14,543 nucleotides of DNA from Flavobacterium psychrophilum (GTDB lineage Bacteria > Bacteroidota > Bacteroidia > Flavobacteriales > Flavobacteriaceae): positions 1 through 14,543 of the forward strand of contig DZAU01000020.1 of NCBI GenBank assembly GCA_022729635.1, written 5' to 3'. The translations under genes and the position numbers were made by a program. Of this stretch, positions 1 to 6,753 are shown piece by piece. Position 1 is the stretch's first letter; every line of letters starts with the position of its first letter. The notes beneath the pieces were generated by a model. That model had not been told where the DNA came from, searched no databases, and saw only the letters and a program-made list of their open reading frames with translations.

Positions 1-125
1 ACTCCCGGAATGGGTAATCCGCTCTCGTCTATTACTTTTCCTTTTATGGAAACCTCTTGTGCTTGCCCATAAACTGAAAATAGAACAGATAAAAAACAAA
101 AAATAAGTAATTTTGTTAATTTCAT
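1..125 (-). CDS. TonB-dependent receptor, SusC/RagA-like, N-terminal fragment
   Basis: Only the first 41 codons are in the window; the gene continues past the left edge. The protein starts MKLTKLLIFCFLSVLFSVYG, a clear signal peptide (basic start, hydrophobic core, cleavage probably near residues 20-23). The next segment, V-x-I-K-G-K-V-I-D-E-S-G-L-P-I-P-G, matches the start of the carboxypeptidase-D regulatory-like (DUF4480 type) beta-sandwich that precedes the plug in SusC/RagA outer-membrane receptors of Bacteroidota. Such receptors import glycans or peptides with a SusD lipoprotein partner, using TonB energy. The gene is divergent from the membrane-spanning regulator on the other side of a 333-nt spacer, the usual arrangement for a nutrient-induced uptake locus. 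The substrate cannot be told. A few other surface proteins begin with the same domain, so the receptor call is probable rather than certain. Confidence 0.72.
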   Translation of the reverse strand, partial: MKLTKLLIFCFLSVLFSVYGQAQEVSIKGKVIDESGLPIPG

Positions 126-163
126 TTTTCTAAAATTTTGGTTAATTAATTAGTAATTCTACA

Positions 164-171
164 CAAAAATA
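164..171 (-). promoter_or_regulatory. Possible -7 box of the receptor gene
   Basis: On the minus strand the bases read TATTTTTG, an exact match to the Bacteroidota -7 consensus TAnnTTTG, about 40 nt before the receptor start codon. No TTG/TTTG partner is visible at the usual distance upstream, so an activator would be needed, or this is a chance match in AT-rich DNA. Confidence 0.25.
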
Positions 172-293
172 ATAATGTTTTTCCATATTTAATTATTTTT
201 GTTATCGTTATTAAATATACAAAAACACATCAAATCGTTTTTATGCACATTACAAAAACTAATCAAAAAAAAATTAAATAGCTGTTATACAGA

Positions 294-338
294 TTTTTAA
301 AAATTAATTTAACATTCAAAATAGTTAATTTTTAAAAA
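294..338. repeat. 14-bp perfect inverted repeat, candidate operator
   Basis: The arm TTTTTAAAAATTAA (294-307) is exactly inverted as TTAATTTTTAAAAA (325-338), with a 17-nt spacer. Each arm also contains the self-palindrome TTTTTAAAAA. It lies between the divergent receptor and regulator genes, upstream of the regulator promoter, so a dimeric HTH protein could bind it. Because both arms contain only A and T, a chance origin is quite possible in this composition. Confidence 0.35.
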
Positions 339-398
339 AAGAAACACTACATATTATCAAAAATATAACAATTTGCATTTTTAAGTGATTATTAGAGA

Positions 399-428
399 TT
401 TGTGGTTACTATTTAATTCTTACATTTG
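399..428 (+). promoter_or_regulatory. Bacteroidota-type promoter of the regulator gene
   Basis: TTTG at 399-402, an 18-nt spacer and TACATTTG at 421-428 match the TTTG / TAnnTTTG promoter of this phylum very well. Transcription would start around 433-438 and leave a leader of about 20-25 nt before the ATG at 459. The upstream in-frame TTG (426-428) forms part of the -7 box itself, so it would not be in the transcript; this argues for ATG 459 as the start of the regulator. Confidence 0.6.
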
Positions 429-458
429 AAGACTTATTCTCATTTTATACTATCAAAC

Positions 459-3329
459 ATGCCATTTCTAAACCGCTTTACCCTGTTGTTTATCTTTCTT
501 TTATCAACAACATTATATGGTCAAATAAAAAGTATCGGTCTTCCTGAAATTAGAAATTATAAAAGAACCGATTACAAAGGAGGCACACAAAACTGGAATA
601 TTGACCAGGACAAAAATGGCAATCTCTATTTTGCTAATAATCATGGTCTTTTTCAATTTGATGGCTCTTCCTGGCATAAATATACTTTGTCAAATAATTC
701 CGTGATTAGATGTGTAAAAATCGAAGATTCGGGAAAAATTTTTGTGGGAGGTTATAATGAATTTGGGTATTTTAAATCCAATTCAAAAGGAAAACTTATC
801 TATTACTCCTTATCTAAATTTCTAAACAAACAAAAGGCAGCATTTGATATTGTTTGGAAAATACACATTAATAATGACGAGGTAATTTTTCAGTCTTTTG
901 AAAGTCTTTTTATCTTTAAAAACAATACACTAAAAACACTTAAACCATTCACACGCTTTCAGTTTTCTTTTCAGGTAGGCAATAGATACTATTTTCAGGA
1001 TGTATCTAAAGGCTTGTTGGAATACCGAAACGGAAAACTTATCCCTCTGGCTAGCACAACAATTTTAAACAATACAGAGGTTTGGGGGATGTTTGCAATG
1101 ACAGAGAAAAAGATCCTAATTGCCACTCTTGATAAAGGTTTATTCATATTCGAGAATAATAAAATAGTCCCTTGGAATACCGATGCCAACAATTTTATCA
1201 AGAAAAATAGCTGTTTAGGAGGAGTTTCTATTGAGAATAATTACATTGTCCTTAATTCAGTTTTAAACGGAATTATTATATGTGATAAAACAGGACGAAT
1301 AATTCAGCATATTAATCAAAAAAAAGGTCTTCAAAACAACACCGTTCTCACATCATTTGTTGATAACAAAAACAATCTATGGTTGGGACTTGATAATGGA
1401 ATCGCATTCATAAATGTAAATTCTCCCTTTTCCTATTTTGGTTCTAGTTATAATTTAAGTACGGTTTATGCAACTATTATACATAAAGGAAATCTTTATG
1501 TAGCTACAAATCAAGGTGTTTTCTACCATTCATGGGACAAACCGTTCAAAGAGGGGGCTTTTACATTAGTTGAAGGAACCACGGGACAAGCATGGAATAT
1601 CCAAGTAATTGACGACCAGTTACTATGTGCTCACAATCGAGGGGCTTTATTAATTAGAGGCGGTAAATCTATCAAAACATTAGACAATGTAATGGGATAT
1701 TGGAGTTTTAGAAAAGTTCCAAATCATCCGAATTATATGATTGGGTCAAATTACAATGGTTTCTCCCTATTTGAAAAAAAATCAGAAGGGTGGCAATTTT
1801 CACATCAAATTAAGGGGTTTTCTAAATCCGTAGGCGATTATGAAATCGATAATAAAAATATTTGGGTAAAAAAAGACGATATTATCTATCAAATCATACT
1901 GGCTGATAATTTTGAAAAATTCAAATCTGTTAAAACACACCAAAACCTTTCTGCTTCAGATAAAGGAATTGGCAGCATACAACGAATAAAAAACAATATA
2001 TGCTTCCAAACAAATAATCATTTCTATAAATATTCGCAGAGCAAAAATGTGTTTTATAAAGATTCTATTATTAGCAACTTATTCAAAAACATCCCTAGAA
2101 CCAGTACCATTTACGAAGACAAATTTGGCAATATTTGGTATGTTATTAAAGAGTCCTTATGTGTTTTAATGAAGAACAACGAGGGTAATTATACAAATAT
2201 TGTAGCTCCTTTTTTAAACTTAACACAAAATTTAGTATATAACAAGTTGTCCATTAACACTATTAATCCTGAAAACATATTTATTGGTCTTACCGATGGA
2301 TTAGTTCATTATGATTCAAAATCATCCCATAATTTCGTAACAAAACCGAAAGCCTTTATAAGAAGTTTTGCGTTTTTGAGAGATACAATACTATATGGGA
2401 ATGGAAAAAATAAGTTTAGAAAATTTCAAATTCCTTATAAATCAAATTATGTTACCTTCACCTTTTCCTCTCCAACTTATGAAAATATTGAAAACATTAA
2501 ATTTTCCTATCAATTAGAGGGTTTTGAAGATAAATGGAGCAAATGGTCTTCATCTTCAACAAAAGAATATACAAATTTAAGAGAGGGTGATTATATCATG
2601 AAAGCAAGAGTGCAAAACAGCTATGGAATCTTGTCAGAACAAGCAACGATTCCTTTTACTGTCTCTCCTCCTTGGTATAGACACATCTTAGCTTACATTT
2701 TTTATATCATTTCCGTATTTATAATTATTTACTATATAAGAAAAAGCATTAAGGCAAAAATTAGGAAAAACAAACATTATGAAACGGTCGAACAAAGGAG
2801 GCTTTACCTTGAAAAGGAATCAAAAATAAGACAGGAACAATTTGACTTGGAAAAAGAAATCGAAAGACTAAAAAATGACAAACTGCAAATTAAAATTTTA
2901 GCAAAAGACAAAGAACTAGTAACCAACTCCTTACAAGTAGTAAAAAAAAATAAAATCCTGAATGGGATTATTCATAAACTAAAGGATATAAATGTTGAAT
3001 CATTTGATGAAACGGCAAAATTTCAATTTACAAAATTGAATAAAAGCATAGTAAAAGAGGTAAATGCAGATCATAGCTGGAAGGATTTAGAAAAACACAT
3101 TAAGAATGTTCACTTTGATTTTCTAAAAAGATTAAAAGAAAAATATCCTACAATTTCTCCACGTGAATTAGATTTATCAACATATTTATTGATGAATATG
3201 TCAACTAAAGAAATTACCGAAATCATGAATATTTCAAGAGGAGGTGTGGAACTAGCGAGATACCGTTTGAGAAAAAAATTGAACCTAACCAAAAAAGAAA
3301 ACCTTGTTGGATTCTTGATGAGTGTTTAA
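459..3329 (+). CDS. Membrane-spanning regulator: beta-propeller, Y_Y_Y domain, TM, LuxR-type HTH
   Basis: This is a one-component sensor and regulator of 956 aa. A signal peptide fills residues 1-22 (MPFLNRFTLLFIFLLSTTLYGQ-type core). A periplasmic beta-propeller follows, with repeats such as D-K-N-G-N-L-Y-F and N-K-N-N-L-W-L-G (Reg_prop, about 23-650). A Y_Y_Y beta-sandwich covers about 657-735 (Y-x-L-E-G-F-E-D-K-W-S-x-W). One membrane helix spans 743-760, a basic and charged coiled coil about 761-880, and a LuxR-type HTH about 897-956 (S-P-R-E-L at 900-904, then S-T-K-E-I-T-E-I-M). No histidine kinase, phosphoacceptor or receiver domain is visible, so ligand binding outside probably acts directly on the DNA-binding end. 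An in-frame TTG 33 nt upstream could extend the ORF to 967 aa, but it overlaps the promoter box and precedes the signal peptide. Its target is probably the divergent receptor locus. It resembles SusR-like regulators in architecture; the ligand is unknown. Confidence 0.85.
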   Translation: MPFLNRFTLLFIFLLSTTLYGQIKSIGLPEIRNYKRTDYKGGTQNWNIDQDKNGNLYFANNHGLFQFDGSSWHKYTLSNNSVIRCVKIEDSGKIFVGGYNEFGYFKSNSKGKLIYYSLSKFLNKQKAAFDIVWKIHINNDEVIFQSFESLFIFKNNTLKTLKPFTRFQFSFQVGNRYYFQDVSKGLLEYRNGKLIPLASTTILNNTEVWGMFAMTEKKILIATLDKGLFIFENNKIVPWNTDANNFIKKNSCLGGVSIENNYIVLNSVLNGIIICDKTGRIIQHINQKKGLQNNTVLTSFVDNKNNLWLGLDNGIAFINVNSPFSYFGSSYNLSTVYATIIHKGNLYVATNQGVFYHSWDKPFKEGAFTLVEGTTGQAWNIQVIDDQLLCAHNRGALLIRGGKSIKTLDNVMGYWSFRKVPNHPNYMIGSNYNGFSLFEKKSEGWQFSHQIKGFSKSVGDYEIDNKNIWVKKDDIIYQIILADNFEKFKSVKTHQNLSASDKGIGSIQRIKNNICFQTNNHFYKYSQSKNVFYKDSIISNLFKNIPRTSTIYEDKFGNIWYVIKESLCVLMKNNEGNYTNIVAPFLNLTQNLVYNKLSINTINPENIFIGLTDGLVHYDSKSSHNFVTKPKAFIRSFAFLRDTILYGNGKNKFRKFQIPYKSNYVTFTFSSPTYENIENIKFSYQLEGFEDKWSKWSSSSTKEYTNLREGDYIMKARVQNSYGILSEQATIPFTVSPPWYRHILAYIFYIISVFIIIYYIRKSIKAKIRKNKHYETVEQRRLYLEKESKIRQEQFDLEKEIERLKNDKLQIKILAKDKELVTNSLQVVKKNKILNGIIHKLKDINVESFDETAKFQFTKLNKSIVKEVNADHSWKDLEKHIKNVHFDFLKRLKEKYPTISPRELDLSTYLLMNMSTKEITEIMNISRGGVELARYRLRKKLNLTKKENLVGFLMSV

Positions 3330-3391
3330 AAACCGGTTTAAGTAAAATTTTTGTGGTAATAAGTTTCTATCAAAAAAACCTATAAAATGTG

Positions 3392-3420
3392 TGATTTCTC
3401 CCTGCGGTCGAAATGACAAA
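3392..3420. repeat. Probable dispersed intergenic repeat fragment
   Basis: The segment in the convergent spacer between the regulator and murF contains CCTGCGGTCGAAATGACAAA after GATTTCTC. From memory, phrases of the form GATTTCTC...TCGAAATGACAA recur between genes in many Flavobacterium genomes. It is GC-richer than its surroundings, which fits a dispersed element. Only one copy is in the window, so the repeat status rests on recollection. No good terminator is visible in this spacer; a 10-bp palindrome AAACCGGTTT (3330-3339) sits right after the regulator stop. Confidence 0.4.
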
Positions 3421-3493
3421 ATTAAACTATTTAGGTTTTACCCAAAATTAAATCAACTCAAATCAACAACGTTTTGAAACTCGACACCTAACA

Positions 3494-4777
3494 CTACAAA
3501 AACGCCAAAGTTCTTTCCAGAGCCATGCCTCTGGAACCTTTTATAAGAATGGAACTGTTCTCGATTTTTACTTCTTTTAAATGTTTAGAAAAAGAGTCGA
3601 AGGATTCGTAGAATTGAAAATTGCTTTTTTCCATTCGATTGTTGTAGAATTCTTTTCCAATGAAAAAACAATAAACCGCTTTTTCATCCAAAAGCAAATT
3701 TACTATTGCTTTATGTTCTTGATGACTTTCTTTTCCGAGCTCAAACATATCACCCAAAATCATAATCTTATTTGGGTTATTTAATTGCACAAAATTCTCA
3801 ATTGCCACAGCCATACTGCTTGGATTGGCATTATAAGCATCGAGGATAATCTGGTTTGTTCCTTTTGTAATAAGCTGCGAGCGGTTATTTTCGGGGATAT
3901 AACTTTCTAATGCTTCTTTTATGACGCTATCTTCAACCCTGAAATATTTTCCAATCGTGAGTGCCGCATTTACGTTATTGGCATTATACAACCCAATTAA
4001 ATGCGTTTGAATGTGAAAATCAGAAAAATAAATTTCCACGAACGGATTTGCAGAAATGGAACTAATATTCACATTCGCATTTTCTTTATTTATACCAAAT
4101 GAAAATGATTTTAAAGAGTTAGATTTTTCTGCCTGAATTTTATCTTCCAGATTGATAAATGCTAATTTGTCGTTTTGATGAAGATAGCGATACATTTCAC
4201 TTTTCGCTTCAATCACGCCTTCTACTCCTCCAAAACCTTCTAAATGTGCTTTTCCAAAATTAGTGATATATCCAAAATCTGGCCTAGCCAATTGGCAAAG
4301 AAATTCTATTTCTTTTTTATGGTTGGCACCCATTTCAACGATGCCAATCTCGGTCTTGTCATTAAAAGACAATAGTGTCAATGGCACACCAATATGATTG
4401 TTTAAATTCCCAACGGTTGCTTTTGTGTTGAATTTTTTTGAGAGAACAACATTTATCAACTCTTTGGTTGTGGTTTTTCCGTTGCTTCCGGTCAGCGCAA
4501 TTATAGGTAATTTCAAATACTGACGATGAAATTTTGCCAATTCCTGCAAGGTAATTAAACTGTTTTCAACCAAAATGGTTCTTTGGTCAATGTAATAATC
4601 TTTGTTGTCAATTATTACAAACAAGGCTCCTTTTTCGAGAGCTACTTTAGTAAATGTATTGGCATCAAAATTTTCTCCTTTAATGGCTACAAACAATGAA
4701 TTGGGTTCAATTTTTCGGGTATCAATCGAAACCGAATTGCATTTTAAAAACAAGTTGTGAATGTATGCGATGTCCAT
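3494..4777 (-). CDS. murF: UDP-N-acetylmuramoyl-tripeptide--D-alanyl-D-alanine ligase
   Basis: MurF is the cytoplasmic, ATP-dependent enzyme that adds D-Ala-D-Ala to the UDP-MurNAc-tripeptide, the last soluble step of the peptidoglycan precursor. The 427-aa protein has the three Mur ligase domains. The N-terminal substrate domain (about 1-90) has S-x-D-T-R-K and F-V-A-I-K-G. The central ATPase has the P-loop T-G-S-N-G-K-T-T-T (K101), V-E-M-G-A-N (147-152), I-T-N-F-G-K-A-H-L-E (171-180) and K192, the likely carbamylated lysine. The C-terminal domain has N-N-R-S-Q (297-301), D-A-Y-N-A-N-P-S-S-M (313-322), L-G-D-M-x-E-L-G and I-K-G-S-R-G-M-A-L-E-R (412-422). The length is close to the family norm and nothing is missing. 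It lies 64 nt downstream of gldJ on the same strand, but a strong terminator sits between them, leaving only 19 nt before the start codon. Confidence 0.96.
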   Translation of the reverse strand: MDIAYIHNLFLKCNSVSIDTRKIEPNSLFVAIKGENFDANTFTKVALEKGALFVIIDNKDYYIDQRTILVENSLITLQELAKFHRQYLKLPIIALTGSNGKTTTKELINVVLSKKFNTKATVGNLNNHIGVPLTLLSFNDKTEIGIVEMGANHKKEIEFLCQLARPDFGYITNFGKAHLEGFGGVEGVIEAKSEMYRYLHQNDKLAFINLEDKIQAEKSNSLKSFSFGINKENANVNISSISANPFVEIYFSDFHIQTHLIGLYNANNVNAALTIGKYFRVEDSVIKEALESYIPENNRSQLITKGTNQIILDAYNANPSSMAVAIENFVQLNNPNKIMILGDMFELGKESHQEHKAIVNLLLDEKAVYCFFIGKEFYNNRMEKSNFQFYESFDSFSKHLKEVKIENSSILIKGSRGMALERTLAFL

Positions 4778-4796
4778 AAGAAAACGATTTTAAAAA

Positions 4797-4824
4797 ATAA
4801 AAGCCCTAATCAAAGGGCTTTTAT
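4797..4824 (-). terminator. Intrinsic terminator after gldJ, directly before murF
   Basis: A perfect 11-bp stem (ATAAAAGCCCT at 4797-4807, AGGGCTTTTAT at 4814-4824) encloses a 6-nt loop. Read on the minus strand the stem is followed by a run of Ts (complement of 4792-4796), so it ends gldJ transcripts. It starts 17 nt after the gldJ stop codon. The distance from the stem to the murF ATG is 19 nt. Confidence 0.8.
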
Positions 4825-4841
4825 CACTGTTATGCTAAATT

Positions 4842-6542
4842 TTAATTTCTTGCTGTTTTTCTTTTGTCAGATTTTGCTCCAAGTTTTGACATTGCACATC
4901 TAAACCCAATATAATCAGTAGCCATATCTTGAGGAAAATACCTTCTTTGAGCCGGATCTAGCCAATAGGCTCTGTCTCTCCAAGAACCTCCTTTATAGAC
5001 TCTTACATTGTCATTTATTAAAGTAGTTCTTTTGCTCGATTTATCATATTTTCTAACCATATTTCCTAAACTGTCAATGGTAACATTGTGTTTTGGAGCA
5101 TTGTACATTGCTTTATCATCTTTTTCTTTTTTAGTGTCAGATTCTGAATCTCCAAAATCAAAATATCTTGTAGATTGCTTGTCCCCATCTCTGTAATTGA
5201 TGTTGTTGCTTTTATCGAAATTCTGTCTCAGATAAGTTTCTTTTTCGTCAACCGGAACTTGGGCAATTTGACCTGGAAAGGCTCTTGCAACAATTCTACC
5301 ATTACTTAAAGTATCATATTGGATGTCATCTTTTGTAATAACTTCAATTTTACCTTCTTTACCAATTTTATTTTTTGTGTATTGATTTCCTCTAAAATAA
5401 TTAAAATCATTGGCTTCATTATCCACAATTGGTCTGTAAACATCCATAACCCATTCGGCTACATTTCCTGCCATATCGTACAATCCAAAATCATTTGCCG
5501 GATATTTTTTTACTTCGTTGGTAATATCGGCACCATCATCAGACCATCCAGCTATTCCGCCATAATCTCCGTTTCCTTGTTTGAAATTGGCTAATTGATC
5601 TCCTTTGCTTTGTCTTTTCCCAGAACGGGTGTAACTTCCTGACCAAGGATATTTTTTCTGTCCTTTGTATATATTGTATTCTCTTTGACCTACATCGGCG
5701 GCGGCGGCATATTCCCATTCTGCTTCGGTTGGAAGTCTGTATTCAGGAAGAAGAATTCCGGAAGAGCGCTGTGCATAAATATTTGTTGGCTGAATTACTT
5801 TGCCGTCTTTTCCAGCTTTTGGAGCTTTTACCCCACCTTTTTTGTCAGCATATTTTCCTGGCAATACAATTTCTGCATTTCCTCCATAAGCTAATGTTGG
5901 TGAGTTTAAATACGTTTCGGTATCAAAATTGCTTTCGGCAGTTACATCTAATGTTTTTGCATTCTTTTTAAGATACCCATTTTTTTCCAAAAGCGCTTCA
6001 TTGACACGTTGAGTTCTCCATTTGCTAAATTCAACAGCTTGAATCCAGTTTACACCCACAACAGGATATTCTGCATAAGAAGGGTGTCTCAAATAATTAT
6101 TGGTCATTGTTTCGTTATACCCCAATCTATCTCTCCAAACTAATGTGTCAGGCGATGCACCTTCGTATATATTTTTGTAATTTGCTTCAGTAGGTGGAAA
6201 TACTTTTTTTACCCAATCTAAATATTCTAAATACATAGCATTGGTGACCTCGGTTTCATCCATATAAAAGGATTGCACGTGTTGTTGAGTAGGTGTGTTA
6301 TTCCAATCGTGCATAACATCATCCTCTACTTTACCCATCGTAAATGTTCCTCCTTCAACAAAAACCAATCCTGGCCCTGCTTCTTGTTTCTTCTTGTTTG
6401 AGTTTTTTTTGCTATCTACGTTCCAACCAGTTGCCTGTGAGGAATTTTTTGAGCTGGATTTTTTCTTGCTACAACTAGCAAAACCAATAATCAATATCAT
6501 TGATAAAATCAAACGTAGAACCATAATTTTGTTTACTTTCAT
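4842..6542 (-). CDS. gldJ: Gliding motility lipoprotein GldJ (FGE/sulfatase-modifying fold)
   Basis: GldJ is an outer-membrane lipoprotein required for gliding in Flavobacterium and linked to stability of the GldK part of the type IX secretion core. The 566-aa protein starts with a lipoprotein signal ending I-G-F-A-S-C, lipidated at C24, then a Ser/Lys-rich tether (25-53). The FGE-sulfatase fold runs from about 57: V-E-G-G-T-F-T-M-G (62-70), D-E-T-E-V-T-N (95-101), Y-P-V-V-G-V-N-W (159-166), Y-R-L-P-T-E-A-E-W-E-Y (268-278), D-F-G-L-Y-D-M-A-G-N-V-A-E-W (351-364), V-Y-K-G-G-S-W-R-D (515-523) and Y-I-G-F-R-C (544-549). A charged insertion of about 140 residues (371-512) splits the fold. C24 and C549 are the only cysteines, so the catalytic cysteine pair of formylglycine-generating enzymes is absent and the fold must be structural. 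The length matches known GldJ (about 560 aa). It is divergent from porU, fitting a motility and secretion cluster. Confidence 0.93.
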   Translation of the reverse strand: MKVNKIMVLRLILSMILIIGFASCSKKKSSSKNSSQATGWNVDSKKNSNKKKQEAGPGLVFVEGGTFTMGKVEDDVMHDWNNTPTQQHVQSFYMDETEVTNAMYLEYLDWVKKVFPPTEANYKNIYEGASPDTLVWRDRLGYNETMTNNYLRHPSYAEYPVVGVNWIQAVEFSKWRTQRVNEALLEKNGYLKKNAKTLDVTAESNFDTETYLNSPTLAYGGNAEIVLPGKYADKKGGVKAPKAGKDGKVIQPTNIYAQRSSGILLPEYRLPTEAEWEYAAAADVGQREYNIYKGQKKYPWSGSYTRSGKRQSKGDQLANFKQGNGDYGGIAGWSDDGADITNEVKKYPANDFGLYDMAGNVAEWVMDVYRPIVDNEANDFNYFRGNQYTKNKIGKEGKIEVITKDDIQYDTLSNGRIVARAFPGQIAQVPVDEKETYLRQNFDKSNNINYRDGDKQSTRYFDFGDSESDTKKEKDDKAMYNAPKHNVTIDSLGNMVRKYDKSSKRTTLINDNVRVYKGGSWRDRAYWLDPAQRRYFPQDMATDYIGFRCAMSKLGAKSDKRKTARN

Positions 6543-6753
6543 ACTCTTTATGTAGGTGATAATTTCTGAGGTGCAATATAATAATTAACCATTAAACCGC
6601 AACATCATTTTTTATTTAATAAATACAACTGTGTTTTTCTAAATAAATTACACATTGCAAACGCAAATTTATACTATTTATTATTAAAATAACACGAAAT
6701 AATATATTTTTACTCCCCGTAATATTATGCCGTTAATTACGTTTTAGAAAACA
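6543..6753. other. Divergent intergenic region gldJ/porU
   Basis: The 211-nt spacer must hold the promoters of both gldJ and porU. For gldJ the only full -7 match on the minus strand is TAAATTTG (6671 down to 6664), about 120 nt before the start codon. For porU I find only a near match, TATATTTT, about 50 nt before the ATG, with no -33 partner. No small gene or stable RNA is evident. Confidence 0.5.
6664..6671 (-). promoter_or_regulatory. Possible -7 box of gldJ
   Basis: The minus strand reads TAAATTTG, an exact TAnnTTTG match. No TTG/TTTG -33 partner is visible at 17-23 nt, and the leader would be about 115 nt, so support is weak. Confidence 0.25.

Larger units (their letters stand above)
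126..458. other. Divergent intergenic region between receptor and regulator
   Basis: These 333 bases carry no gene on either strand. They are extremely AT-rich. I see a good plus-strand promoter for the regulator near the right end (399-428), a weak minus-strand TATTTTTG box for the receptor (164-171), and a perfect 14-bp AT-only inverted repeat (arms 294-307 and 325-338) in the middle. A shared regulatory region for both genes is likely from the layout; the exact operator is not known. Confidence 0.6.

Noticed and set aside
194..201. Plus-strand TATTTTTG as a second promoter for the regulator
   Set aside because: No -33 partner and a 250-nt leader; the 399-428 promoter is much better.
426..458. 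TTG start extending the regulator by 11 residues
   Set aside because: The TTG is part of the promoter -7 box and the extension would come before a well-formed signal peptide.
3330..3339. AAACCGGTTT palindrome after the regulator stop as a terminator
   Set aside because: There is no room for a loop within the perfect palindrome and the stem would be only a few pairs, so it is mentioned only as a sequence feature.
5319..5971. Several plus-strand open frames within gldJ
   Set aside because: They lie entirely inside the conserved gldJ frame and encode Phe/Ile/Cys-rich peptides, typical of antisense shadows in AT-rich genes.
6700..6710. TATATTTT as -7 box of porU
   Set aside because: The last base does not fit TAnnTTTG and there is no TTG at a suitable distance; too weak to annotate.
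6727..6747. Tiny ATG open frame (MPLITF) just before porU
   Set aside because: Six codons with no leader-peptide features; expected by chance.
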